The translations under genes were made by a program, and so were the position numbers. Under the pieces are notes generated by a model. It saw only the letters and a list, made by a program, of their open reading frames with translations. It did not search any database and was not told the origin of the DNA. 42,615 nt of DNA from Streptomyces roseus (GTDB taxonomy: Bacteria; Actinomycetota; Actinomycetes; Streptomycetales; Streptomycetaceae): positions 1 through 42,615 of the forward strand of contig NZ_LFML01000156.1 in the NCBI RefSeq assembly GCF_001044425.1, given 5' to 3'. Of this stretch, positions 7,470 to 15,192 are shown in pieces (positions within the stretch are counted from its first letter, which is position 1; every line of letters starts with the position of its first letter).

Positions 7470-7484
7470 GGTTCTCTCAGAACC
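7470..7484. promoter_or_regulatory. Palindrome ahead of the response regulator gene
   Basis: GGTTCT-CTC-AGAACC is a perfect 6-bp inverted repeat with a 3-base centre. It is the right part of the operator-like array cut by the IS element and ends 19 bases before the response regulator ATG. It could be an autoregulatory site. Confidence 0.45.
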
Positions 7485-7503
7485 GTTTGGCAGGCTTTGC
7501 CCC

Positions 7504-8205
7504 ATGAACACGGGCACGGGTGGCGCGCAGCGGATCCTGGTCGTGGACGACGAGCCCGAGGTGCGGGCCGCCGTCCAGGACGGGCTGGCCGTCGAGGGGT
7601 ACGAGGTACGGGGGGCCGGCGACGGGCTGGCCGCGCTGTCGGAGGTGGCACTCTGGCAGCCCGACGCGGTGGTGCTCGACGTGATGATGCCCGTACTGGA
7701 CGGGCTCGGGGTCTGCCGGCGGCTGCGCGCGCTGGGCGACCGTACGCCCGTACTCGTCCTGACCGCGCTGGACTCGGTCAGCGAGCGGGTCGACGGGCTG
7801 GAGGCGGGCGCCGACGACTACCTCGTCAAGCCGTTCGCACTGGACGAGCTGGTGGCCCGGGTCCGGGCCCTGCTGCGGCGGGCCGCACCCGATCCGGCCG
7901 GTGCGGCCCCGCTCGGCTTCGCCGACCTCGTACTCGATCCCGGGACGCGGACCGGCAGGCGCGGCGGGCGGCCGCTGGAGTTCAGCCGGACCGAGGCGGC
8001 GCTGCTGGAGCTGCTGCTGCGCCATCCCGGGCAGGTGCTGCCGCGGGAGCTGATCTTGGAGCTGGTGTGGGGGCGGGACTTCGGCCCGGACTCCAATTCC
8101 CTCGCGGTGTACGTGGGATACCTGCGGCGGAAGCTGGAGGCCGACGGTGAGCCGCGGCTGGTGCACACCGTCCACGGGGTCGGCTACCGGCTGGGAGCGG
8201 CGTGA
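7504..8205 (+). CDS. OmpR/PhoB-family response regulator
   Basis: 233 aa. Receiver domain at about residues 10-122, with the acidic pair in VVDDEPEV, phospho-acceptor Asp59 (VVLDVMMP), the switch Thr87 (LVLTAL) and Lys109 (DDYLVKPF). A winged-helix DNA-binding domain follows at about 135-232, ending VHTVHGVGYRLG. It should be phosphorylated by the adjacent kinase, with which it overlaps by GTGA. The start is ATG 7504; a purine-rich ribosome site is not obvious. The IS element ends 39 bases upstream, so the native promoter and any upstream sites were probably separated from the gene. Targets are unknown; the diverging MurG/LegB-like genes are the simplest guess. Confidence 0.95.
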   Translation: MNTGTGGAQRILVVDDEPEVRAAVQDGLAVEGYEVRGAGDGLAALSEVALWQPDAVVLDVMMPVLDGLGVCRRLRALGDRTPVLVLTALDSVSERVDGLEAGADDYLVKPFALDELVARVRALLRRAAPDPAGAAPLGFADLVLDPGTRTGRRGGRPLEFSRTEAALLELLLRHPGQVLPRELILELVWGRDFGPDSNSLAVYVGYLRRKLEADGEPRLVHTVHGVGYRLGAA

Positions 8206-9605
8206 GCGGCGGCGGCCGCGGCCGGCGCCGGCTCGGGGCGGCCTGGCGCAGGCGCCGGCCGCTGCGGACCCGGCTGGCGCTGGCGGCCACCGCGGCCGTG
8301 GCGCTGGTCGCGGTCGGGGTGTGCGCGGCGGCCTTCCTCGTCGTACGCAGCGCCCTGTACGAGCAGCTGAACCTGAGCCTGACCCAGTCGGCGCGGCTCG
8401 CGGCGCAGCGCAACCCGGACTCCGGGCCGGGGACCCTGGCCGGGGAGTGCCGGTTCCTGGCGGCGCCCGCCTGCGCCGAGGTGGTGCCGGCGGACCCGGC
8501 GAAGGACCCGGCGGCGCCGTACCTGCTGCCGGTGGACGCGGGGACGCGGGCGGTGGCGGCCGGGCGGCGCGCCCCGTTCTACACGGACGTCGTGCACGCC
8601 GGGCATCCGGCGCGGATGCTCACCACCGACTACGCGAAGGGGCGGGCGCTCCAGGTCGCGCTGCGGGCCGGCACCGTCGAGGACGGGATCGAGCAGGCGG
8701 CGTGGTGGCTGGCGCTGATCGGCGCGGGCGGCGTGCTGGTGGCGGCCGGGCTCGGGTACTGGGTGTCGCGGACCGGCCTGGCCCCGGTGACGCGGCTGAC
8801 GGCCACCGCCGAGCGGATCGCGGCGACGCGCGATCCCCGGCACCGCATCGAACTGCCGCCGCCCGGGCCGCCGGGCTCGCCTGCCCGGGAGGACGAGATC
8901 ACGCGGCTGGCCGGGAGCTTCAACACCATGCTGGCCGAGCTGGAGCAGTCGGTCACGGCGCAGCGGCGCCTCGTCGCGGACGCCTCGCACGAGCTGCGGA
9001 CCCCGCTGACGGCGCTGCGGACCAACGCCGAGCTGCTGGCGAGGGGGGAGCGGCTGACGCCGGAGCAGCGCGAGCGGGCCTCGCTGGCGCTGGGGCGGCA
9101 GCTGCGGGAGGTGACGGGGCTGGTGAACGACCTGATCGAGCTGGCCCGGGACGAGGAGCCGCAGCCGCTGGTGGAACAGGTGCGGCTGGCCCCGCTGGTG
9201 GAGCACTGCGCGGCGGCGGCCCGGGCGCACCGGCCGTCGGTCCCGGTCCGCGTCCGCGTGGACGAGGTGGTGGTGGCGGGGGTGCCGGCGAGGCTGACGC
9301 GGCTCCTGTCGAACCTGCTCGACAACGCGGCGAAGTTCAGCCCGGCGGGGGCTCCGGTGGAGGTGGAGCTGGTGGCGCGGGCCGGGGGCGGGGCCGAGCT
9401 GACGGTACGCGACCACGGGCCGGGCATCGCGGCCGAGGACCTTCCGTACGTCTTCGACCGCTTCTACCGGGCGGGCGCGGCGCGGGCCCTGCCGGGCTCG
9501 GGGCTGGGCCTGGCGATGGCCCGCCAGATCGCCCGGGCGCACGCGGCGGAGCTGGTGGCGGAGGCCGCCCCGGGCGGGGGCGCGCTGTTCCGGCTGACGT
9601 TCTGA
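8202..9605 (+). CDS. Two-component sensor histidine kinase
   Basis: 467 aa. Membrane topology is classical: one helix near residues 24-48, an extracytoplasmic sensor of about 120 residues containing two cysteines (GEC...PAC), a second helix near 167-188, then HAMP. The HisKA box has phospho-acceptor His263 in DASHELRTPLTALRTN. The ATPase domain shows the N box (LLSNLLDNAAKFSP), the G1 box (VRDHGPGI) and the G2 box (GSGLGLAMARQIA). It overlaps the regulator stop by four bases. The sensor region has no recognised ligand fold, so the signal is unknown; an envelope signal is plausible. Confidence 0.95.
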   Translation: MSGGGRGRRRLGAAWRRRRPLRTRLALAATAAVALVAVGVCAAAFLVVRSALYEQLNLSLTQSARLAAQRNPDSGPGTLAGECRFLAAPACAEVVPADPAKDPAAPYLLPVDAGTRAVAAGRRAPFYTDVVHAGHPARMLTTDYAKGRALQVALRAGTVEDGIEQAAWWLALIGAGGVLVAAGLGYWVSRTGLAPVTRLTATAERIAATRDPRHRIELPPPGPPGSPAREDEITRLAGSFNTMLAELEQSVTAQRRLVADASHELRTPLTALRTNAELLARGERLTPEQRERASLALGRQLREVTGLVNDLIELARDEEPQPLVEQVRLAPLVEHCAAAARAHRPSVPVRVRVDEVVVAGVPARLTRLLSNLLDNAAKFSPAGAPVEVELVARAGGGAELTVRDHGPGIAAEDLPYVFDRFYRAGAARALPGSGLGLAMARQIARAHAAELVAEAAPGGGALFRLTF

Positions 9606-9612
9606 ACCGGAG

Positions 9613-9651
9613 ACCCGCCCCGGCCGTCAGGACGCGCCGGGGCGGGGGTCC
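9613..9651. terminator. Bidirectional terminator hairpin
   Basis: GACCCGCCCCGGC at 9613-9625 pairs with GCCGGGGCGGGGGTC at 9637-9651, with one bulge and an 11-base loop. It lies just past the kinase stop and overlaps the last codons of the convergent minus-strand MscS gene. Confidence 0.65.
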
Positions 9652-10679
9652 GCCGGGGCGGTGGCGATGCGGGGGAGGGCGTACGGGTGGTGGGCCAGCA
9701 GCCAGCCGATCAGGCGTTCGCGGACCAGGCAGCGGACCGTCCAGAGGTCCGTGCCGTCCTTCGCCGTGACCACCGCCCGGACCTGGATCGTGTGCGGGGT
9801 GGTGTCCGTGACCGCGAGGGTGCCGGTCCGGCCGTCCCACTCCGGAATCCCCCTCAAGATCTCCTGGAGCCGCTCCCGCATGAGGTCCAGCGGCGCGCTG
9901 TGGTCCAGGTGCCAGAAGACCGTTCCGGTCATCTGGGCGCCGCCGCGCGACCAGTTCTCATACGGCTTTCCTGTGAAATACGACACAGGCATCGTGATCC
10001 GCCGCTCGTCCCAGGTGCGGACCACCAGGAAGGTCAGGGTGATCTCCTCGACCGTTCCCCACTCCTTGTCCACCACCACCGTGTCCCCGATCCGCACCGT
10101 GTCGCCGAAGGCGATCTGCAGTCCGGCGAACAGGTTGCCCAGCGAGGACTGGGCCGCGATGCCCGCCACGATGCCGAGCAGGCCCGCCGAGGCCAGCACC
10201 GAGGCGCCGACCGCCCTCATCGGCGGGAAGGTGAGCAGCATCGCCGACACCGCGACCACCACGACCACCGCCGTGACCACCCGGTGGATCAGCGTCACCT
10301 GGGTGCGCACCCGCCGCACGCGCGCGTCGTCCGGGTTCTGGGCGGCGTAACGGGCGTACGAGGAGTCCACGACCGCCGTCGCGATCCGCACCAGCAGCCA
10401 CGCCGCCGAGCCGATCAGCACGAGGGTCAGCGTGCGGCCGACGGCGAAGAGGTACTCCCGCGGGATCCCCGCCCGCCGGTGCGCCCCGTACAGCAGCGTC
10501 GTGCACAGGACGAGTTGGAAGGGCGGGCGGCAGTGGCGCAGCCGGGCCCACAGCGAGGTCTCGTCGTGCCGGGCGTCGGTCCGGCGCAGCAGCAGGTCCA
10601 GCAGCCATCCGGCGAGCAGGGTGACGACCAGGGCCCCGCCGACGACGGCGATCGGGCGCAGAACGGTGTCCGTGTCCAT
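9627..10679 (-). CDS. MscS-family mechanosensitive channel
   Basis: 350 aa. A small-conductance mechanosensitive channel-like protein that would release solutes on hypo-osmotic shock. Hydrophobic segments occur near residues 7-25, 55-75, 85-105 and 145-165. They are followed by the pore-lining helix and beta domain (SAGLLGIVAGIAAQSSLGN, then LQIAFGDTVRIGD), the family's most conserved region. ATG 10679 is chosen over an upstream in-frame ATG because it puts the first helix near the start. The gene diverges from the alpha/beta hydrolase gene across 66 bases. Confidence 0.9.
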   Translation of the reverse strand: MDTDTVLRPIAVVGGALVVTLLAGWLLDLLLRRTDARHDETSLWARLRHCRPPFQLVLCTTLLYGAHRRAGIPREYLFAVGRTLTLVLIGSAAWLLVRIATAVVDSSYARYAAQNPDDARVRRVRTQVTLIHRVVTAVVVVVAVSAMLLTFPPMRAVGASVLASAGLLGIVAGIAAQSSLGNLFAGLQIAFGDTVRIGDTVVVDKEWGTVEEITLTFLVVRTWDERRITMPVSYFTGKPYENWSRGGAQMTGTVFWHLDHSAPLDLMRERLQEILRGIPEWDGRTGTLAVTDTTPHTIQVRAVVTAKDGTDLWTVRCLVRERLIGWLLAHHPYALPRIATAPADPRPGAS

Positions 10680-10732
10680 GCACGTCAACGTAACCGGAAC
10701 GCGGGCTCCGGCCGCTCGCATTCAACGAATGG

Positions 10733-10746
10733 CACGATGGGGTGCA
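10733..10746 (+). promoter_or_regulatory. Putative -10 element of the hydrolase gene
   Basis: CACGAT at 10733-10738 lies seven bases before the ATG at 10746. A G-run follows it but there is no clear spaced ribosome site. A small palindrome, ATTC-AAC-GAAT (10720-10730), lies just upstream. Confidence 0.35.
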
Positions 10747-11315
10747 TGAACATCGTGCTTTTCCATTCGACGTACGGGCTGAGGCCCGCGGTGCACGCGG
10801 CGGCCGACCGGCTGCGCGCGGCCGGTCACCAGGTCAAGGTGCCGGATCTCTTCGAGGGGCGCACCTTCGAGACCGTCGAGGAGGGCATGGCGTACCGGGA
10901 CGAGATCGGGCGCGACGAGCTGCTGAGGCGTGCGGTGCTCGCCTCGGCCCCCCACTCCGACCAGGGGCTGGTCTACGCAGGCTTCTCCTTCGGCGGCTCC
11001 GTCGCCCAGCACCTGGCCCTCGCCGACGAGAAGGCGCGCGGGCTGCTGCTCCTGCACGGGACGGCGGACTTGGACGAGGACACCGCGGTCGACGAACTGC
11101 CGGTGCAGCTGCACATCGCGGATCCCGACCCGTTCGAGACGCACGACTGGCTGACGGCCTGGTACCTGCGGATGCGGCGGGCGGGCGCGGACGTGGAGGT
11201 GCACCGCTACCCCGGCGCCGGGCACCTGTTCACGGACCCCGGCCTCGACGACTACGACGCCGAGGCCGCGGAGCGGACCTGGAAGGCCGCCACCGGCTTC
11301 CTCGACTCCCTGTAG
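10746..11315 (+). CDS. Dienelactone hydrolase-like alpha/beta hydrolase
   Basis: 189 aa. A compact alpha/beta hydrolase of the dienelactone hydrolase family. The nucleophile elbow is GFSFGG with Ser81; classical dienelactone hydrolases use Cys here. The likely acid is Asp126 in HIADPDPF and the base is His160 in PGAGHLFTD. An N-terminal STYGLRPAVHAAADRL stretch is typical of the family. The physiological ester or lactone is unknown, and nothing nearby points to aromatic catabolism. An in-frame ATG three codons upstream is possible, but MNIVLFHS is the common start. It ends at a strong shared terminator. Confidence 0.87.
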   Translation: MNIVLFHSTYGLRPAVHAAADRLRAAGHQVKVPDLFEGRTFETVEEGMAYRDEIGRDELLRRAVLASAPHSDQGLVYAGFSFGGSVAQHLALADEKARGLLLLHGTADLDEDTAVDELPVQLHIADPDPFETHDWLTAWYLRMRRAGADVEVHRYPGAGHLFTDPGLDDYDAEAAERTWKAATGFLDSL

Positions 11316-11330
11316 GCGCCGCGGACAAGA

Positions 11331-11368
11331 GTGAGGGGCGGGGCACCAGTGCGTGCCCCGCCCCTCAC
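11331..11368. terminator. Perfect 15-bp bidirectional terminator hairpin
   Basis: GTGAGGGGCGGGGCA (11331-11345) and its exact complement (11354-11368) flank an 8-base loop. It is centred between the convergent hydrolase and metalloprotease genes. Confidence 0.85.
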
Positions 11369-11394
11369 CGCCGACGCCTCATCTCACGCGGCGA

Positions 11395-12384
11395 CTAGCC
11401 GCGGTACGCGCTCCACATGCTCTTCATGCGGGACACCTGACCCGCGGTGAACTGGTACATGCAGGAGTCGTACGTGTAGTCCATGAAGTTGTGGATCGGG
11501 TCGACGCCCGCCTTGCTGGTGCAGCTGTCGCGGCCGGTCGGGCACTCGAAGGCCGCGCTCTTCTCGGCCGGGGTGTCGGAGACGGAGTCGCCGCTGCCCG
11601 AGCAGCCGCCCTGGAAGGTGTGGTACAGGCCCATCCAGTGGCCGACCTCGTGGGTGGCGGTGTCGCCCTCGTTGTAGTTGGCGGCGGAGCCGCCCGGCAG
11701 CGAGGTGTTGAGGATGACGACGCCGTCCATCTTGGGCTGCGAGGCGTAGGAGCTCGGGAAGGTCGCCCAGCCGAGGAGGCCGCCGCCGAGGTTGGCGGTG
11801 TACAGGTTGAGCGCGTTGGAGCCGCCCTTGCGCAGGGCGTTCTTCATGTCCGTCTCGGCCTGGGTGCCGTCCGAGACGTTGTACCAGGCGGCGTTGTCGG
11901 TGTAGTCGGTGGAGACCAGCGAGAACTGGTAGCCCGAGTCGACGTTGCCCGTGCCCTTGCCGCTGTACGCGGCGTTGAGGACCGCGATCTGGTTGCTGAT
12001 GTCCGTGGCGGTCAGCTTGCCGGCGGAGCCGGACGTGATGACGTGGACGTACACCGGGATGGTCGTCGCGGCGGTGGCCTCGGCGGCGCGCATCTGGCGC
12101 TGCGGGCCCAGCTCGGCGCTCTTCTTGGCCAGGTCGGCGTCCATGGCCTTGACCTGGGCGTCCGTCACCTCGTTGGGGTCGGCCGCGCTCTTGTCCTTCG
12201 GGCGGGCGACGCGGGCGTTGGCGGAGGCGGTGCCGGCGTCGGCACAGGCCTCGGCGCCGGTCTTGGGCGCCGCGGCCACGGTCGTGGGGGCCGTGAGCGG
12301 GGCGAACGCCAGGGTTCCGGCCAGAACGGCCGTTCCCATGAGGCGGCGTCGGAGCATGGGGGATATGCGGGCGGAAGCGCGCAC
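11395..12384 (-). CDS. Secreted zinc metalloprotease (pappalysin/M43-like)
   Basis: 329 aa. The extended zinc motif HEVGHWMGLYH gives ligands His245, His249 and His255 with catalytic Glu246. Met301 in NFMDY is the Met-turn of metzincins. This arrangement and the cysteine pattern around CSGSGD, CPTGRDSC and DSCMYQ fit the M43 (cytophagalysin/pappalysin) group. A Sec signal peptide covers about residues 1-39 (RRRLMG then a hydrophobic core, AAA). Residues 40-105 look like a propeptide, so the mature enzyme should be extracellular. GTG 12384 has a good GAGGAG ribosome site at 12390-12395. Its substrate is unknown; it is probably monocistronic. Confidence 0.93.
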   Translation of the reverse strand: MRASARISPMLRRRLMGTAVLAGTLAFAPLTAPTTVAAAPKTGAEACADAGTASANARVARPKDKSAADPNEVTDAQVKAMDADLAKKSAELGPQRQMRAAEATAATTIPVYVHVITSGSAGKLTATDISNQIAVLNAAYSGKGTGNVDSGYQFSLVSTDYTDNAAWYNVSDGTQAETDMKNALRKGGSNALNLYTANLGGGLLGWATFPSSYASQPKMDGVVILNTSLPGGSAANYNEGDTATHEVGHWMGLYHTFQGGCSGSGDSVSDTPAEKSAAFECPTGRDSCTSKAGVDPIHNFMDYTYDSCMYQFTAGQVSRMKSMWSAYRG

Positions 12385-12506
12385 GTTGACTCCTCGCGGA
12401 AGCGTGGTGGGGGGTGAGGGAGTTCCTCACGCTGGCGCGAAGCTTATGTGTCCATGTCATGCACTGAGCAAGCCCTTTGCGTAAAAGATTTGTTGCGTCT
12501 GATGAC

Positions 12507-12540
12507 GAAGGGGCACCTGGTCTGCACCAGGCGCCCCTTC
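12507..12540. terminator. Terminator hairpin downstream of phoD
   Basis: GAAGGGGCACCTGGT (12507-12521) pairs with 12526-12540 with one mismatch and a 4-base loop. It lies 34 bases past the phoD stop on the minus strand. Confidence 0.75.
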
Positions 12541-12573
12541 CAGCAGGAGATTTGACGGGTCGTCAATAGGACC

Positions 12574-14238
12574 TCAGCCCACCGGCTGGTACGACCGCTC
12601 CACCTTCTGCGTGCCGTTCGCCGTGCGGTACGAACGGGTCCACGCGGCGGTGGCGGCCGGATTCCGCTTGTCGGACACGGCGTAGTAGTCCATCTGCGAG
12701 CGCTCGGCCGTCACGTCCAGCACCCCGTAGCCGTGGGCGTCCATGTCCAGCCACTTCACGTGCCAGTTGGCGGCCTTGACCGCGGCCTCCGCTACGAGCG
12801 AGGCGGTGTCCGCCGGCACGTGCAGGAGGTCGTCGATGTTGTCGGAGGTCACCGACGTCACCACGAACTCGGTGGCCGCCGTACCCGAGCCCGGGTAGGT
12901 CGCCATGTTCATCGGGACCTCGTTGGCCCAGGCCATGTGGATGTCGCCGGTGAGGAAGACCGTGTTCTTGATCTTCTGGTCCTTGAGGTGGTTCAGCAGC
13001 TCCTTGCGGTCGTCCGTGTAGCCGTCCCACTGGTCCACGTTGATCGCGAGGCCGCCCTCGGGCAGGCCCAGCAGCTTCGCCAGCGGCGCCAGCAGGTGCG
13101 CGGGCAGCGAGCCGAAGGCCACCGGTGAGATCATCACCGAGGTGCCGACCAGCTTCCAGGTCGCGTTCGAGCTCGCGAGACCCGACTTGAGCCAGTCCAG
13201 CTGGGCCCGGCCGGTGATGGTGCGCTCGGGGTCGTCCACCGCGCCGCTGCCGACCTTGGCCTGCTGGGAGCGGAAGGTGCGCAGGTCCAGCAGGTGCAGG
13301 TCGGCGAGGTTGCCGAAGCGCAGCCGCCGGTAGACGGTGCCGGCCGTGGAGGTGCGCACCGGCATCCACTCGAAGTACGCCTGCTTGGCGGCGGCCGCGC
13401 GGGCCGCCCAGTCGCCCTCGGTGGCGGGGGTGTGGTTCTCGGCCCCGCCCGACCAGGAGTCGTTGGCGAACTCGTGGTCGTCCCATATCGCGACGATCGC
13501 GTGGGCGGCGTGCAGCGCCTGGAGGTCGGTGTCGGTCTTGTACGTGCCGTGCCGGGTCCGGTAGTCGGCGAGGGTGAGGATCTCGTGCCGGGGCTCGTGC
13601 GCGCGTACGACGTACTTCGCCTCGGGGTAGGCCCCGTTGGCGTACTCGTAGATGTAGTCGCCCAGGTGCAGGATCGCGTGCAGGTCGGTGCGGGCGGCCA
13701 GGTGGCGGTAGGCCGAGAAGTAGCCGGCCTCCCAGTTGGCGCAGGAGACCACGCCGAAGCGGACCCCGGGGGTGCTCGCGTCGTGGCCCGGTGCCGTCAG
13801 GGTGCGCCCCACCGGGGAGACGGCCGCGCCCGCGGTGAACCGGTAGAAGTACGGGGTCTGCGGCCGCAGTCCGCGGACGTCCGCCTTGACCGTGTGGTCG
13901 GTGGCGGCGGTCGCGGTGACGGAGCCGCCGGCCACGATGCGGGAGAAGGCCTTGTCCTCGGCGACCTCCCAGGTCACCTGGGTGGCAGGGCCGGCGCCGG
14001 AGCCGGGCACGGCTTCGGGGGTCGGGGTGACGCGGGTCCACAGCAGGATCCCGTCGGGCAGCGGGTCACCGGAGGCGACGCCGTGCAGGAAGGCGGGCCC
14101 GTTCGAGGCCGCCGACGCGGGGGAGGCGCCCAGGGCGGCTGTCGCGAAGGGCGCGAGGGCGGCGGTGGCCGCAGCGGCCTTGACGACCGTACGGCGGCGC
14201 GGGGTCGCCGCGGTGGCGGAGGGGAGATGACTGGTCAC
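12574..14238 (-). CDS. phoD: PhoD-type alkaline phosphatase, Tat-exported
   Basis: 554 aa. A secreted Ca/Fe-dependent phosphodiesterase/phosphomonoesterase that releases phosphate from organic esters under phosphate limitation. The N-terminus has a twin-arginine signal (PRRRTVVKAAA, about residues 13-23) with a hydrophobic Ala-rich stretch and an ASA cleavage region near 44. An N-terminal fibronectin-like domain covers about residues 48-140. Metal and active-site blocks of the PhoD family follow: GVVSCANWEAGYF, LHLGDYIYEY, IWDDHEFANDSW and LTGDIHMAW. GTG 14238 is chosen because it places the Tat motif correctly; a frame extension to 14277 exists. Known homologues are controlled by PhoRP, and a weak PHO-box-like repeat is visible upstream. 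Confidence 0.94.
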   Translation of the reverse strand: MTSHLPSATAATPRRRTVVKAAAATAALAPFATAALGASPASAASNGPAFLHGVASGDPLPDGILLWTRVTPTPEAVPGSGAGPATQVTWEVAEDKAFSRIVAGGSVTATAATDHTVKADVRGLRPQTPYFYRFTAGAAVSPVGRTLTAPGHDASTPGVRFGVVSCANWEAGYFSAYRHLAARTDLHAILHLGDYIYEYANGAYPEAKYVVRAHEPRHEILTLADYRTRHGTYKTDTDLQALHAAHAIVAIWDDHEFANDSWSGGAENHTPATEGDWAARAAAAKQAYFEWMPVRTSTAGTVYRRLRFGNLADLHLLDLRTFRSQQAKVGSGAVDDPERTITGRAQLDWLKSGLASSNATWKLVGTSVMISPVAFGSLPAHLLAPLAKLLGLPEGGLAINVDQWDGYTDDRKELLNHLKDQKIKNTVFLTGDIHMAWANEVPMNMATYPGSGTAATEFVVTSVTSDNIDDLLHVPADTASLVAEAAVKAANWHVKWLDMDAHGYGVLDVTAERSQMDYYAVSDKRNPAATAAWTRSYRTANGTQKVERSYQPVG

Positions 14239-14255
14239 GGACCGGCATATTACTG

Positions 14256-14277
14256 ACGGGTACACCCAGGGGAACAC
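14256..14277 (-). promoter_or_regulatory. Weak PHO-box-like direct repeat upstream of phoD
   Basis: Read on the minus strand, two adjacent 11-base units, GTGTTCCCCTG and GGTGTACCCGT, lie 18 bases upstream of the phoD GTG. Streptomyces PhoP binds 11-base direct repeats with a GTTCACC-like core. The first unit fits fairly well and the second poorly. Confidence 0.3.
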
Positions 14278-14287
14278 CCCTCGTAAG

Positions 14288-14328
14288 GCAACGGGCGGGC
14301 GAACTCTTCGAGTGCGCCCGCCCGTTGC
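14288..14328. terminator. Long perfect terminator hairpin
   Basis: A 14-bp perfect stem (14288-14301 with 14315-14328) continues into an inner ACTC-TTC-GAGT stem with a 3-base loop. It lies downstream of the minus-strand thioredoxin gene and upstream of phoD, so it should insulate phoD. Confidence 0.85.
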
Positions 14329-14349
14329 CCCACCGGCCTGTTCGGCGGG

Positions 14350-15144
14350 TCAGCCCGCGAGGGCCTTGTCGACCTCGGCCGTGAACTCCTGCGGGGTCAT
14401 CTTGACCTCGACCTTCTTGCCGTCCATCTTCAGCGACGGGGTGCCCGTCATGCCGCTCTTGTCGAAGACCTTCGACATCTCGATGGCCCAGCGGTTGTAC
14501 GTGCCGTCCTCGACGGCCTTCTTGAACTCGGCGTTGCCCTTGAGCGCCGGCACCTGGTCCGCGATCTTGAGCAGGTAGTCGTCCTTGCCGAACTTGTCGT
14601 CGCGCTCCTCGGGGTGGTTCTCCTTGGAGTACAGGGCGCTCTTGTACTCCAGGAAGGCCTCGGGGCTGACGTTCAGGGCCGCGCCCAGCGCGCTCAGCGC
14701 GTTCTTCGCACCGGTGCCGCCGAAGCCCTTGTCCAGGAAGGTGGCACCGATGTACTGGATCTTGTACTTGCCGGCGTCGACGTCCTTCTTGATCTGCGGG
14801 CCCACGGACTGCTCGAACTGGGAGCAGACCGGGCAGCGCGAGTCCTCGTAGACCTCCAGGGTCTTCTTGGCGTCGGCCTTGCCTATGACGACGGTGGTGC
14901 CGTTGTCGCCCGAGGTGTTCTTCGGGGCGACCAGGGTCGCGTCGGCGGCCTTCTCCCACTCGCTCGGCTTGTTCGACTGGACGACCAGGTAGCCGACGCC
15001 GCCGGCCACGGCCAGGACGGCGACGACGGCGCCGGCCACCAGGACCTGGCGGCGCGCCTTCGCCTTCTTGGCCTGCTTCTCGCGCTCGGCGCGCAGCCGC
15101 TCGCGGGCCGCCGCCTTGTTGGCCTGGCTGTTGCGTGAACTCAT
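14350..15144 (-). CDS. Membrane-anchored DsbA-like thioredoxin-fold protein
   Basis: 264 aa. A basic cytoplasmic tail of about 32 residues precedes one transmembrane helix (about 33-55), so the thioredoxin domain is outside the membrane. The active site is Cys104-Pro-Val-Cys107 in DSRCPVCSQF, and the cis-proline loop is GMTGTPSLKM near the C-terminus. This is the layout of actinobacterial DsbA/MPT-type thiol oxidoreductases that form or shuffle disulfides in exported proteins. The ATG has a GGAG ribosome site eight bases upstream. It follows the membrane-protein gene by 48 bases on the same strand, so the two probably form an operon. Confidence 0.92.
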   Translation of the reverse strand: MSSRNSQANKAAARERLRAEREKQAKKAKARRQVLVAGAVVAVLAVAGGVGYLVVQSNKPSEWEKAADATLVAPKNTSGDNGTTVVIGKADAKKTLEVYEDSRCPVCSQFEQSVGPQIKKDVDAGKYKIQYIGATFLDKGFGGTGAKNALSALGAALNVSPEAFLEYKSALYSKENHPEERDDKFGKDDYLLKIADQVPALKGNAEFKKAVEDGTYNRWAIEMSKVFDKSGMTGTPSLKMDGKKVEVKMTPQEFTAEVDKALAG

Positions 15145-15192
15145 GGTGATCTCCGTGGGGTGTGGCGGGGGAAAGGGGACTGCGTACGTGGG

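Noticed and set aside
7504..9605. Identifying the two-component pair as VanRS because of the neighbouring MurG-like gene
   Set aside because: No vanHAX-type genes are nearby, and the kinase sensor region shows nothing specific to VanS.
14256..14277. Claiming a firm PHO box for phoD
   Set aside because: Only one of the two units fits the consensus well, so it is kept as a low-confidence feature rather than a finding.
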